Below are positions 21,304 through 30,373 of a DNA stretch of 38,298 nucleotides, piece by piece. Position numbers and translations under genes: made by a program. The notes beneath the pieces are model-generated. The model saw nothing but the letters and a program-made list of their open reading frames with translations. It had not been told where the DNA came from and searched no databases. Positions within the stretch are counted from its first letter, which is position 1. The number at the start of each line of letters is the position of its first letter. Origin of the DNA: Paludibacterium purpuratum (GTDB lineage Bacteria; Pseudomonadota; Gammaproteobacteria; Burkholderiales; Chromobacteriaceae); assembly GCF_004363805.1 (NCBI RefSeq), contig NZ_SNZP01000021.1, positions 1 to 38,298 of the forward strand, read 5' to 3'.

Positions 21304-21801
21304 TTACTCCCCCATTCCCTGAAATACCGCATCGACATGCACCCGGCCGGTACTGGCCGGCTCCAGCTGCAGATCGATCACATGCACACTGTGGCTTGCC
21401 TGCAAATCGGCCAGTAACGCGAGCCAGGCATCAAAACCGACCTCGCCGCGTAGCCTGACGCCGTGCGCCTCCTGCATCAGCTGCCAATCGTCGGTGTCCA
21501 GGCCGAGCGCATTGGCGCGTTCGGTTAGCAAGACGGATACCCGAGCGGCGGGCACGACCGATACCGGCGGCTGCGAGCGCAACGCGCGCCATTCCTTGGC
21601 CAATGCCGCCATCCGATCGGCATCGACCCGTTGCGCCAACTGAGCCTGGCGCGCCTGTTCGACAGCCTGCCACAACGGCCACCAAACCAAGCGCAGCAGC
21701 AGCGCGGCCAACAGCAACACGCACAAGACGCGGCCAAGCGGTTTGCCGACGCGCCGCACTGCCGCGGCAGCCGGCCGCCATTGCCCAACTGTCATTCTCA
21801 T
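21304..21801 (-). CDS. gspM: Type II secretion protein M
   Basis: A 165-residue bitopic inner-membrane protein: short cytosolic N-terminus, one membrane segment (VLCVLLLAALLLRLVWWPLW, near 26-45), then a periplasmic coiled-coil region (AVEQARQAQLAQRVDADRMAALAKEWRAL) and a ferredoxin-like C-terminal domain. It pairs with GspL and the GspE ATPase in the inner-membrane platform. It is identified mainly from position and topology, as sequence conservation in this family is low. Its ATG overlaps the gspL stop by 4 bases. It is the last gene of the operon; no gspN follows. Confidence 0.88.
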   Translation of the reverse strand: MRMTVGQWRPAAAAVRRVGKPLGRVLCVLLLAALLLRLVWWPLWQAVEQARQAQLAQRVDADRMAALAKEWRALRSQPPVSVVPAARVSVLLTERANALGLDTDDWQLMQEAHGVRLRGEVGFDAWLALLADLQASHSVHVIDLQLEPASTGRVHVDAVFQGMGE

Positions 21802-22958
21802 GGCCGCGCCCCCTCTCGTCGTACCGGGGCGAAGAGCAACGTCACCTGACCGGGGGCCGGCACGGTAACCGTCCAGCCCTGTGCGGCCAGGCGACTACGC
21901 TGCGCCGGCGCAACCTCGGCCGGCAGCGTTTCGCCCTCGACCGTCAGTTCGCCGTGGCGATAACGTAGCCGACGCAGCGCCCCCTGTTCGGTCAACGCCG
22001 GTTGCAACGCCACCAACATCGGCAGGAAATCGCCATCCTGCGCCAAGCCATGCCGTGTGCGCTCGACCGCCAGTTGCCGGCGCGCCTGGTTCAGCACGTC
22101 TTCGCCAACAGCCTGACGAACACCCATGCGTCCGGCTGCCTCGGTCATGCCATCGACCATCCGCCACTGTTGCCAACGTAGCCACCCCAGCTCGCCGGCC
22201 GACAAGGTCAAATCGAGCAACGCCAACGCCAACAACGCCATCCCCGCTTGACGGGCGATACGCAGCCATTGCCGGCCGAATTGACGCCAACGCCGGCGCC
22301 CGGCGGCAAAATCGTATGCCGGGTCGACCGCAGCCGTGCGCCAATCCGGCCGTGCCCGATGCGTTACGGGCAAGTCCTGCAGGGCGGCCGGCAAGGGTGC
22401 ATCGCCGCACAGCAGGATTTGCGCGGGCGATGCCCAGGCGCGCAGATCGTGCCACAGGGCATCGCCCAGCAAAGGCACGCACAAGGCGCGGTGGTAGCCC
22501 AAACGCAGCGCCCAACCGCTATCCAAGCGCGCCAATGTCCAACCGTCCGCCGGCGGCTCGGGCAGGCACAGTTCCTCCGGCACGATCCGGGTCACGCTCT
22601 GCCCCGCCGCTGAGAGACTCGCCATGATTCGGCGCAGGGGCGCCTGCGCGGTAAGGCAAACCTGCGGCGCCCGTCCAGTCGACTGCAGGCTGTAACGATT
22701 TTCCTCCGGCGCGTTGAGTAGCCCCTCCTCCAGGGCAAAACCCAGTACCGACTCGCCTTGCCGCGCCGCGCCCGGCGGCAGGGATGGCTCGGCGAAACGG
22801 CACAGGCCGGCGGCCAGCACCAGTTCGCAATCGTCGGCGGGCGGCGGCGGCTCATCGCCATCGCCCTCCCGTAGCACGGCGCCCAGGCCACTACTCAGCG
22901 CCCAGCGCCATTCGGCATCGACGGATTCGGCCGGCAGATAAACTCTCAGAACAGACAT
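21798..22958 (-). CDS. gspL: Type II secretion protein L
   Basis: A 386-residue inner-membrane platform protein. The cytosolic N-terminal part (about 1-225) has the actin-like fold that binds the GspE ATPase; GFALEEGLLNAPEENRYSL is a typical GspL stretch. A membrane segment (GMALLALALLDLTLSAGELGWL) lies near 240-260 and a periplasmic ferredoxin-like domain follows, ending in a region rich in small beta strands (ELTVEGETLP, WTVTVPAPGQVTLLF). It starts 13 bases after gspK, the only visible gap of more than one base in the second half of the operon, and overlaps gspM by 4 bases. Confidence 0.92.
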   Translation of the reverse strand: MSVLRVYLPAESVDAEWRWALSSGLGAVLREGDGDEPPPPADDCELVLAAGLCRFAEPSLPPGAARQGESVLGFALEEGLLNAPEENRYSLQSTGRAPQVCLTAQAPLRRIMASLSAAGQSVTRIVPEELCLPEPPADGWTLARLDSGWALRLGYHRALCVPLLGDALWHDLRAWASPAQILLCGDAPLPAALQDLPVTHRARPDWRTAAVDPAYDFAAGRRRWRQFGRQWLRIARQAGMALLALALLDLTLSAGELGWLRWQQWRMVDGMTEAAGRMGVRQAVGEDVLNQARRQLAVERTRHGLAQDGDFLPMLVALQPALTEQGALRRLRYRHGELTVEGETLPAEVAPAQRSRLAAQGWTVTVPAPGQVTLLFAPVRREGARP

Positions 22959-22971
22959 GACGAACTTTCAT

Positions 22972-23856
22972 TCATGACAAAGGAGGCAGTGCCCCCCGAT
23001 CCGGACGGGCCAGCACACGCACCCGCCCAGCTTCCACTTTAAGAATGGCATCGATCCGCCGCACGGCAGTGTGGTAGCGCACTGTTCCGCTCAGCAGAAA
23101 AATCGAGGATCCCGCGCCGAACATCTGTTGTGCGCCGTCATCGGGTCGACGCCCAAGCCGTGAGAAAAAGTCGCTGGCATCGCGAAACGGCAGTCGCTCC
23201 CGTCCCTGCACCACTTGAGCGATCGTGCCAAGCGACGAGTCTTGCACCATCGCCGCCAACAGTTGCGGCGAGGCGGTATTCAAGTTCACCAGGTTGAACT
23301 CGGACGGCAGCAGTGCGACATAGGGCGCCAGCACACGCAAAACCTGCGGCGCGTATCCAGGCACTTCGCCCAACTGGCGCCAGTCGCGCACCGCGCGCAC
23401 CGGCCTGGGGTCTTGATCCTGGGCATCGGGGTCGCGCAACGCCCGCCACTTGACCAGGCTGTCGGCCAAGGCGCCCGGCAATTGCAACGCGGTAAGCAGG
23501 CGTCGGTAGCTGTCGAGCATGCTTTTGTTGATTCGCCCCTGTGGGTCGGCCAATGCATTCAGGTTGAGCCGCGACTGCAAATCGGTTAGGTCGGCCTGCC
23601 AGCGATAATCGCCCTCCTGACCGCGCCAAGGACGCGCCCAAGGCTGGTTCAATGCCACCAGCGGCGTCGGGCGCAGGCGCAATCCGGCCCAGGCCAATTG
23701 CGCGTCGAGCAACAACTGAGCCTGGGCGCGCTGTCGATCCGCTTCCACCTGCTGCCACCATAAGCTCTGCTGCCACAGAACCAGGCTCGCAGCCGAAGCC
23801 GCCAGCGCCACCAACAGCAGCGCCATGATCACCGCCATGCCGCGCTCGGCCTTCAC
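22972..23856 (-). CDS. gspK: Type II secretion minor pseudopilin K
   Basis: A 294-residue minor pseudopilin that caps the tip complex with GspI and GspJ. The prepilin leader is MKAERG, cleaved before Met-Ala-Val-Ile-Met; the hydrophobic stretch IMALLLVALAASAASLVLW follows. Position +5 is Met, not Glu, as is typical of GspK and only GspK. The large globular part contains the family motifs DLQSRLNLNAL, SLVKWRALRDPDAQDQD and LVNLNTASPQLLAAM. The start codon is GTG at 23856, overlapping the gspJ stop as GTGA, so translation is coupled. Confidence 0.95.
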   Translation of the reverse strand: MKAERGMAVIMALLLVALAASAASLVLWQQSLWWQQVEADRQRAQAQLLLDAQLAWAGLRLRPTPLVALNQPWARPWRGQEGDYRWQADLTDLQSRLNLNALADPQGRINKSMLDSYRRLLTALQLPGALADSLVKWRALRDPDAQDQDPRPVRAVRDWRQLGEVPGYAPQVLRVLAPYVALLPSEFNLVNLNTASPQLLAAMVQDSSLGTIAQVVQGRERLPFRDASDFFSRLGRRPDDGAQQMFGAGSSIFLLSGTVRYHTAVRRIDAILKVEAGRVRVLARPDRGALPPLS

Positions 23857-24395
23857 GACACTCTCCAGTAACGCGTGATCGTACCGAAAGCCGGGTTGCT
23901 CACCTGCATCTCCAAGAGCCGCGGCCGATTCTCGCCGCCTTGGCGCCAGCTATCCACCCAGCGCCCATCCTCGAGTTGCAGCCGCCAATGCACGCGATAA
24001 CCCGCGCCCAAGAGCGGAAAGGTCTGGCCGGCGGCCCGCGCGGTCGACCAGTCGAGCCCGCCGACCCCGACTTGATAGGCCACATCGTCGACGCCACTGG
24101 CCAGCAAGCTACTGGGCAAGGCCAGACGCAACACCTGCCGATCCGTGTCGCCCTCCAGTTGCACACTGGGCACACTGCCCACGGCAGGCGACAGATTGCT
24201 CACCTCGCCGCCGAGCCGGGCAAACACCCGTGCCAGATCCACCCATTGCGCCGATACCTCCATCAAACGCTCGCGGGAGATCAACAGTGCGCTGAAGCCC
24301 TTGTAGCCCAACACCGATAGAATCGCCATCAGGCTCATCGCCACCAGGAGCTCGATCAGCGTCATTCCGGCCTGATTTCGGCGCATGGCGTTCAT
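23853..24395 (-). CDS. gspJ: Type II secretion minor pseudopilin J
   Basis: A 180-residue minor pseudopilin. The leader ends NQAG, followed by MTLIELLVAMSLMAILSVLGY, with Glu at +5. The globular domain contains the conserved DLARVFARLGGEVSN region and the terminal PAFGTITRYWRVS. It forms the tip complex with GspI and GspK. The frame is open further upstream to 24527, but the ATG at 24395 overlaps the gspI stop as ATGA and gives the correct short prepilin leader (MNAMRRNQAG). Confidence 0.95.
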   Translation of the reverse strand: MNAMRRNQAGMTLIELLVAMSLMAILSVLGYKGFSALLISRERLMEVSAQWVDLARVFARLGGEVSNLSPAVGSVPSVQLEGDTDRQVLRLALPSSLLASGVDDVAYQVGVGGLDWSTARAAGQTFPLLGAGYRVHWRLQLEDGRWVDSWRQGGENRPRLLEMQVSNPAFGTITRYWRVS

Positions 24396-24763
24396 TCGCG
24401 CCGCCTCGGCACAAAGCTCACCAGACTGGCCAAGGGATAGTCCGCGCCTCGACCTGACTGCACGCTGATCTCGACGCGCAGTAGTCCCTCCTCGTCGCTC
24501 GGTGCCACGGACTGATGCCAGCGCCAATCGTGATCGTCGCGCGACAGCGCGCCGCGTTGTTCGCCCAGCGGCGGCGGGTTATCCGACCGCTGTAGCCAAG
24601 CCATCAAATCCTCGGCCACCCAGCCTGCCAGCATGCGCTCGCGCAAGGTCATGCTGTTCTCGGCCGCCAAGCCGCTGGCACGCAGCAACGCCGCCAGGGC
24701 AATGGCGGTAATCGCCAGCGCTACCAGCACCTCCAATAAAGTAAACCCCCGCTCGTCTTTCAC
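24392..24763 (-). CDS. gspI: Type II secretion minor pseudopilin I
   Basis: A 123-residue minor pseudopilin. The prepilin leader is (GTG)KDERG with the cleavage site before FTLLEVLVALAITAIALAAL; Glu at +5 is present. I place the start at the GTG at 24763, which overlaps the gspH stop as GTGA; a longer frame upstream would put the cleavage site deep inside the protein. The globular part (NSMTLRERMLAGWVAEDLMAWL) is typical of GspI, which nucleates the pseudopilus tip. Confidence 0.93.
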   Translation of the reverse strand: MKDERGFTLLEVLVALAITAIALAALLRASGLAAENSMTLRERMLAGWVAEDLMAWLQRSDNPPPLGEQRGALSRDDHDWRWHQSVAPSDEEGLLRVEISVQSGRGADYPLASLVSFVPRRRE

Positions 24764-25206
24764 GGTACGCCTCCGGCCACGGTCACCCGCCCCAGGGGCG
24801 ACAGCGTCAGATCCACTTGGCGCTCGTCGGTCTGCAGACGCAAGACCAGCCATGGGCTCTGCCCCTGCAGCCATAAGTCCCAAGGCGACGAGCCGGGGGC
24901 GCGCCGCACGCTGGCGCGGATACCGTCCGGCCACTGGTGCGCGGCGAAAAACGCATCGCCGACCGTCTGCCAGCGCCCTTGCGCATCGCGGCGGCGAAAG
25001 GCATAGCCATCCGGACGCCAGTCGAGCGCCAGCGGATCCCCTTCCTCGGCCGCCGCCACGCTCTGCTCCAGTACGCGCGCCAAACGATAGCTCTCGTCTT
25101 GCAGTTGACGATGGCTATCCGGTCGCATCGACAATGTCAGCGATGTCGTCATGATGCCGATGATCGCGATGACCACCAGCACTTCGAGCAGCGTGAAACC
25201 GCGCAT
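24760..25206 (-). CDS. gspH: Type II secretion minor pseudopilin H
   Basis: A 148-residue minor pseudopilin with a very short leader, MRG, before FTLLEVLVVIAIIGIMTTSLTLSM (Glu at +5). The globular domain begins SHRQLQDESYRLARVLEQSVAAAEEGDPLALDW, the usual GspH pattern. The frame is open upstream to 25338, but the ATG at 25206 lies five bases after the gspG stop and gives a correct prepilin leader. GspH joins the main pseudopilus to the tip complex. Confidence 0.93.
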   Translation of the reverse strand: MRGFTLLEVLVVIAIIGIMTTSLTLSMRPDSHRQLQDESYRLARVLEQSVAAAEEGDPLALDWRPDGYAFRRRDAQGRWQTVGDAFFAAHQWPDGIRASVRRAPGSSPWDLWLQGQSPWLVLRLQTDERQVDLTLSPLGRVTVAGGVP

Positions 25207-25211
25207 GCCGC

Positions 25212-25646
25212 TTATTGCATCCAGTTGCCGATATCGGCATTGACGCCCTCGCCACCCGGTTGGCCGTCGGCCCCCAGGCTCCATAAATCGACTTCGCCAT
25301 GGGTACCTGGATTGGCGTAACGATAGGGTGTACCCCACGGATCTTCGGGCAGACGTTCGAGGTAGCCTCCCGGCTTCCAGTTTCTCGGCTCGGGCGGCAA
25401 CGACGGTTTTTGCACCAAGGCAGACAAGCCCTGCGCCGTGGTCGGATAACGACCGTTATCAAGCCGGTAGAGCTTAAGCGCCTGCATCAATGCGTTGATA
25501 TCCTGCTTCGCAGCGACGATGCGCGCCTCATCGGGCCGACCCATCACCTTAGGGACGATCAGCGCCCCCAATACGCCGAGAATGACGATGACCACCATGA
25601 TTTCGATCAGGGTAAAACCCCGTTGACGATTTCCTGCCTGCTGCAT
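25212..25646 (-). CDS. gspG: Type II secretion major pseudopilin G
   Basis: The 144-residue main subunit of the pseudopilus. Leader MQQAGNRQRG, then FTLIEIMVVIVILGVLGALIVP (Glu at +5), followed by the conserved KVMGRPDEARIVAAKQDINALMQALKLYRLDNGRYPTTAQGLSALV and LPEDPWGTPYRY, which hold the calcium-loop region with DLWSLGADGQPGG. This is nearly diagnostic for GspG. AAGGAG precedes its ATG; the gap from gspF is 29 bases, the largest in the first half of the operon, fitting high expression. Confidence 0.97.
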   Translation of the reverse strand: MQQAGNRQRGFTLIEIMVVIVILGVLGALIVPKVMGRPDEARIVAAKQDINALMQALKLYRLDNGRYPTTAQGLSALVQKPSLPPEPRNWKPGGYLERLPEDPWGTPYRYANPGTHGEVDLWSLGADGQPGGEGVNADIGNWMQ

Positions 25647-25675
25647 AACCGCTCCTTGTCGTTAGCCCCGCTGAC

Positions 25676-26875
25676 TTATCGCACCATCTGATTCATATCG
25701 ATAATGGGCAGCATGATGGCCAACACGATCACCAGCACCACGCCCCCCATGAATAGGATCAACAACGGCTCCATCAAGGCACTGAAAGTGCCGAGCCGTC
25801 GTTCGACCTCTTGTTGCTGCTGTTCGGCAGCGCGCTCCAGCATGGTGGCCAGGGTGCCGCTGGCCTCGCCGCTACCGACCAAGTGCACCAGCACCGGCGG
25901 AAAGCAGCCGCGTTCCGACAGCGCGCGTGCCAGGGTCTGCCCCTCGCGCACGGCGTCCGCGACGGTAGACAGCGCTTCGCGCAGGATCAGACAACCCAGC
26001 AACGGTCGCACTGTGGACAAGGCGCTCAGTAGCGGTACGCCGCTGGACACCAGGATCGCCAGGGTACTGGCCATGCGCGCGGTATTGAGCGCCAGCACCA
26101 GACTCCCTACGACAGGCAGGCGCAACAGGCGGGTTTCGACGGCGCGTCGCCAAACGGGCCGCGCCAAGGCTCGCTGCAACGCCAGCACCGAGAGCGCCAG
26201 CGCCAGCAGCATCGCCACACCCCATTCGCGCAGGTTGGCCGACACGGCCATCAGTGCCCGAGTCAGCCATGGCAGCGCTTGATGGCTCTGCACGAAGACG
26301 CCGACCACCTGGGGCACCACCCAAGTCATCAGGCCGGTCACCACCAGCACGGCCACCAGCATGACCGCAGCGGGGTAGGCCAGGGCCTGAACCACCTTCT
26401 GACGCGCACGCGCACGTCGCTCCAGATAGTCGGCCAGCCGCGCCAACACCGCGCCGAGACGACCGCTATGCTCGCCGGCGTCGATCAGTGCGCGATAAAG
26501 CGGCGAAAAGACGCCAGGCCGCGCCTCGAGCGCATGGGCAAAACTCTGGCCCTGCAGAATGTCGCCGCGCAGTCCTTCGAGCACTTGGCGCGGCGTACTG
26601 GCGGCCGTCTGCTCGATCACCGCCGTCAATGCCCGCTCCAGCGGCAAACCGGCATTGAGCAGCGTCGACAGTTGTTGAGTCAGCAATACCAGACTGCCGG
26701 AGGACAATCCGCCGCGCCGCAGTTGCGCCACGGTTCGCCCTTGCGGAGCAAGAACGGTCGGCACCAGCCCCTGCTCGCGCAGTCGACTGCGCGCCTGGCG
26801 AGCCGAATCGGCCTGCAGGGTGCCGCGCACACGCCGACCGCCGGCATCGAGTGCCTGATAACGGAAATTGGCCAT
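25676..26875 (-). CDS. gspF: Type II secretion inner-membrane protein F
   Basis: A 399-residue polytopic platform protein, begins MANFRYQALDAGGRRVRG as in the GspF/PilC family. Two GspF domains (about 70-190 and 270-390) each hold the repeated motif with LTQQLSTLLNAGLPLERAL and MASTLAILVSSGVPLLSAL. Three membrane segments: AYPAAVMLVAVLVVTGLMTWVV, WGVAMLLALALSVLAL and the C-terminal LLILFMGGVVLVIVLAIMLPI. It works with GspE and GspL to extrude the pseudopilus. The ATG is one base after the gspE stop. Confidence 0.97.
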   Translation of the reverse strand: MANFRYQALDAGGRRVRGTLQADSARQARSRLREQGLVPTVLAPQGRTVAQLRRGGLSSGSLVLLTQQLSTLLNAGLPLERALTAVIEQTAASTPRQVLEGLRGDILQGQSFAHALEARPGVFSPLYRALIDAGEHSGRLGAVLARLADYLERRARARQKVVQALAYPAAVMLVAVLVVTGLMTWVVPQVVGVFVQSHQALPWLTRALMAVSANLREWGVAMLLALALSVLALQRALARPVWRRAVETRLLRLPVVGSLVLALNTARMASTLAILVSSGVPLLSALSTVRPLLGCLILREALSTVADAVREGQTLARALSERGCFPPVLVHLVGSGEASGTLATMLERAAEQQQQEVERRLGTFSALMEPLLILFMGGVVLVIVLAIMLPIIDMNQMVR

Positions 26876-26876
26876 G

Positions 26877-28286
26877 TCAGGTTCTCGTCACGCGCAGCAC
26901 CTCTTCCAGCGAGGTCTCCCCGGCATCGACGCGCAGCATGCCCTCGTCGCGCAGGCAGCGCATCCCGTGCTGCGCCGCATGCTGGCGCATCTGCTGCTCG
27001 GCGGCCCCGGCATGGATCAGCCGCTGCAGCGCTTCGTCGACGGTGAGCAATTCGTACAACCCCATACGACCGCGATAACCGCTGAAACCGCAAACGGCAC
27101 AACCGACCGGACGATAACGTCCGCCCTCGCCTACCGGCTGACGGCAGTCCGGACACAGCCGGCGTACCAGACGTTGCGCCATCACCGCCAGCAGCGACGA
27201 TGCCAGCAAGAACGGTTCGACCCCCATATCGGCCAAGCGCGTCACCGCGCTGGCGGCATCGTTGGTATGCAACGTGGCCAGCACCAGATGGCCGGTCAGC
27301 GATGCTTGGATGGCGATCTGGGCGGTTTCCAAGTCGCGGATCTCGCCGATCATGATCACGTCCGGGTCTTGTCGCAGCATGGCGCGCAACGCCCGGGCGA
27401 AGTTCATTTCGATGCGTGGGTTGACTTGGGTCTGGCCGATGCCCGGCAGGTGGTATTCGACCGGATCTTCGACGGTCATGATGTTGGTGCGTCCGGCATC
27501 CAGACGCGACAAGGCGGCATACAAGGTGGTGGTCTTGCCGGAACCGGTCGGGCCGGTCACCAGGAAAATACCGTGCGGCTGACGGATCACCCGATCCACG
27601 GCCGTCAGGGTATCCGGCTGCATACCGAGCGCGCTCAGATCGAGCCTGGCCGCCTCCTTATCCAGCAAGCGCAACACCACCCGCTCGCCGAAGCCGGTCG
27701 GCAAGGTGGAGACGCGCACATCGACCGGGCGCCCACCCAAGCGCAACGAGATGCGGCCGTCTTGCGGCAGCCGTTTTTCGGCGATATCGAGGCTCGCCAT
27801 GATCTTGATGCGCGACACCATGGCGGCATGCAGCGCACGATGCGGCCGAACGATGTCGCGTAGCGTGCCGTCGAGGCGGAAGCGCACCACCGAGTGATCC
27901 TCGAAAGGTTCGATGTGAATATCCGAGGCCTGATCGCGCAGGGCCTGCGCCAACAGCGCGTTGATCATGCGAATGATCGGCGCGTCGCCCTCGCTCTCCA
28001 ACAAATCCTCCACGGTGGGCAGCGCTTCGATCATGCTGGCCACGTCGAGCGTCTGCCCGACATCGTCCACCACGCCGGCCGCGCCATCGTGGTTGGCGTA
28101 AAACCGCGCCAGCGACTGCTCGAAGTCGCGCCCCGCCTGCAATTCGACTCGCGTCGGCGCGCCGAATAGCCGCTGCACCTCGCTCCAACCGTCAGGCAGC
28201 GCCCCCTCGCGCACCAGCCAAGCGCCGTCGTCCAGGCGCAGCACGCCACGATCGCGGGCAAAGGCAAACGGCAACCGCTCGCTCAC
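26877..28286 (-). CDS. gspE: Type II secretion ATPase E
   Basis: The 469-residue cytosolic hexameric ATPase that powers pseudopilus assembly. Walker A GPTGSGKT lies at 245-252, the Asp box near 270 (TVEDPVEYHLPGIGQTQVN), Walker B IMIGEIRD near 311-318, and the His box LTGHLVLATLHTND at 330-343. The zinc-binding four-cysteine site is present (Cys378, Cys381, Cys396, Cys399), but the loop between the pairs is only 14 residues where classical GspE have about 29. The N-terminal domain that binds GspL is also compact. It overlaps the gspD stop by 4 bases. Confidence 0.97.
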   Translation of the reverse strand: MSERLPFAFARDRGVLRLDDGAWLVREGALPDGWSEVQRLFGAPTRVELQAGRDFEQSLARFYANHDGAAGVVDDVGQTLDVASMIEALPTVEDLLESEGDAPIIRMINALLAQALRDQASDIHIEPFEDHSVVRFRLDGTLRDIVRPHRALHAAMVSRIKIMASLDIAEKRLPQDGRISLRLGGRPVDVRVSTLPTGFGERVVLRLLDKEAARLDLSALGMQPDTLTAVDRVIRQPHGIFLVTGPTGSGKTTTLYAALSRLDAGRTNIMTVEDPVEYHLPGIGQTQVNPRIEMNFARALRAMLRQDPDVIMIGEIRDLETAQIAIQASLTGHLVLATLHTNDAASAVTRLADMGVEPFLLASSLLAVMAQRLVRRLCPDCRQPVGEGGRYRPVGCAVCGFSGYRGRMGLYELLTVDEALQRLIHAGAAEQQMRQHAAQHGMRCLRDEGMLRVDAGETSLEEVLRVTRT

Positions 28287-30373
28287 GGCTTGGACTCCGG
28301 TTGCAGTGCCTTGATACCGGTGGGAAGGGACTCCAGCGCGCTCTTGGCGTCCAGCGGCAAGGGCTGCGCGTTTTTACGCTCGCTTTCGCCGATGATGTAG
28401 CGGTATCGATCCTCGGCGATGGCCCGCGCACCGGCGTCGTCGCGCAAGATGGTCGGCTTGAGGAACACCAGCAAATTGGTCTTTACGCGTGATTTCGTCT
28501 GATGGCGGAACAGCCAACCGACGCCCGGCAGGTCGCCCAACAGCGGCACTTTGTCTTCCGTATCGTTGACGGTCTCCTGGATCAGGCCGCCGATGGCGAT
28601 GATACCGCCGTCGTCGACGGTGACCGAGGTCTCCACCGAACGGATGTTGAACTCCGGCTGCAACGTATTGGCGCTGTTCGGGTCGATCGACGACGCGGTC
28701 TGCAGAATCTTCATCCGCACGGTACCGCCTTCGGAAATCTGCGGCACGATGGCAAGTTTCAGACCCACCGTTTTGCGATCGAAGCTGTTGTATACCGTCG
28801 TGGCGCCACTGCTGCCGCTGGTAATGGGCGATTGCGCCGTCTGTACCGAAACCTCCTTGGCGATCTCGATACGCGCCGGTTCGTTGTCGGTCGCCATCAG
28901 CGTCGGATTGGACAGCACGTTGCCCTCGGCCTTGGTTTCCAGCGCACGCGCCAGCGCGGTCAGGTCGAGCACATTGCCCAGCCCAGGCACATGCAGCACG
29001 CCGCGGCCGGTACCGGCGCTCAAACCAAGACCTTGATTGGCGAGTTGAATCGTCAGATTGCCCCCCGTCGTCGCGCCCGAGGTCGAGCCCGAAATGGCGG
29101 TTGGCTGCTGCGCCATCCATTGCACGCCAAGCTCCTGCAGACGCTGCGCCGAGACTTCCATCACCAGGGTTTCGACGTAGACCTGGGCGCGGCGGCGGTC
29201 GAGCAAATCGACCACCGTGCGCAGATTGCGATACATGCTGTCCGGCACGTTCAGAATCAGCGCATTGCTGGCCGTATCCGCCTGGATCAGCGAACCGGCA
29301 TTGCCAGCGGCACCTTGCTGCTGCTGGGTATCGGCCGTGCCGTTGTCACTGGAGGATGGCATCGAGGGCGCAGAAGTGGGCTGTGCGACGGCGCTATTGT
29401 CGGCATTGCCGCCGGTCGTTCCCTGGCCGATACCGCTGGCAGCCGACGACGACGGCAAACTGCTGGTCTTGCGGGTTTCGGTCAGCGGCGCCGCGCTGCT
29501 GCTCAACAGCGCGCGCAGCGTCTGCGCCACGCGGGCGGCGTCGGCATTCTTCAGGTAGATCACGCGCACATTGGCGCCGGCCTGGCTCGGTTGATCCAGC
29601 ATGCGCACTAGTTGCTTGACCTGGTTCAGTCGTCCGGGCAGATCGGCGCGCACCAGCAGCACGTTGGCACGGCTATCGGCATTGATGTTCAGGCGGCTGC
29701 CATCGGCGGCGTTATCCTGCATCAATTTCGTCAGCGTACCGGCCAACTCGGGTGCGGAAGCGTATAGCAGCGGAATCACCGCCGTCTGGCCATCGGCCAC
29801 GCCCTCGACGCTGGCGACGATGGACTCGATACGGCGGATGTTGTCGGCGTAGTCCGTGACCACCAACGCGTTGGCTTGCGCAAAAGCCGATAGCGCGTTA
29901 TTGGGCGATACGATTGGGCGGATCACCGGCAAAAGCTGGGCGGCATTGCTGTTTTTCAACATGAACACGCGAGTGATCAGCCGTTCGCCGTCGCCGCGGT
30001 GCGTACTACCGACCCGGGCATGCAGCTTGGCGTCCGCCTCCGGCACGATCTTGACCACCCCATTGCCCTCGACGGCGCTGAAGCCCTGCAGCCGCAACGA
30101 CGACAGCAGGATCTGGTAGGCAAGCTGACGCGACACCGGTTGCGCCGAGATGATGTTGACCGTGCCCTTGACGCGCGGGTCGAGTAGGAAATTCCGACCG
30201 GTCAGCTCGCCGATGGCGCGCACCACGGTATCGATGTCGGCATTGGCGAAGTTGAGGGTCACGGTCTCGCCGGACGATGGCTCGGCGGCGACGGCCGGCA
30301 GGACGCTGCATGCGAACGCCAGGCAGAATAACACGGCAGTTAAAGCCTGCTTGCGCGCTTTGAGACGCTTCAT
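28283..30373 (-). CDS. gspD: Type II secretion secretin D
   Basis: Outer-membrane channel of the system, 696 residues. It has a classical signal peptide (MKRLKARKQALTAVLFCLAFACSVLPAVAA), then N0 (VTLNFANADIDTVVRAIGELTGRNFLLDP), three KH-like N1-N3 domains with a long Ser/Gly/Gln-rich linker inside N3, and the secretin beta-barrel region with VPLLGDLPGVGWLFRHQT and LLVFLKPTILRD. The frame is open to 30517, but the ATG at 30373 gives the signal peptide and overlaps the gspC stop as ATGA. The tail after the barrel (about 45 residues, ending PESKP) could be an S-domain for a pilotin; none is encoded here. Confidence 0.97.
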   Translation of the reverse strand: MKRLKARKQALTAVLFCLAFACSVLPAVAAEPSSGETVTLNFANADIDTVVRAIGELTGRNFLLDPRVKGTVNIISAQPVSRQLAYQILLSSLRLQGFSAVEGNGVVKIVPEADAKLHARVGSTHRGDGERLITRVFMLKNSNAAQLLPVIRPIVSPNNALSAFAQANALVVTDYADNIRRIESIVASVEGVADGQTAVIPLLYASAPELAGTLTKLMQDNAADGSRLNINADSRANVLLVRADLPGRLNQVKQLVRMLDQPSQAGANVRVIYLKNADAARVAQTLRALLSSSAAPLTETRKTSSLPSSSAASGIGQGTTGGNADNSAVAQPTSAPSMPSSSDNGTADTQQQQGAAGNAGSLIQADTASNALILNVPDSMYRNLRTVVDLLDRRRAQVYVETLVMEVSAQRLQELGVQWMAQQPTAISGSTSGATTGGNLTIQLANQGLGLSAGTGRGVLHVPGLGNVLDLTALARALETKAEGNVLSNPTLMATDNEPARIEIAKEVSVQTAQSPITSGSSGATTVYNSFDRKTVGLKLAIVPQISEGGTVRMKILQTASSIDPNSANTLQPEFNIRSVETSVTVDDGGIIAIGGLIQETVNDTEDKVPLLGDLPGVGWLFRHQTKSRVKTNLLVFLKPTILRDDAGARAIAEDRYRYIIGESERKNAQPLPLDAKSALESLPTGIKALQPESKP

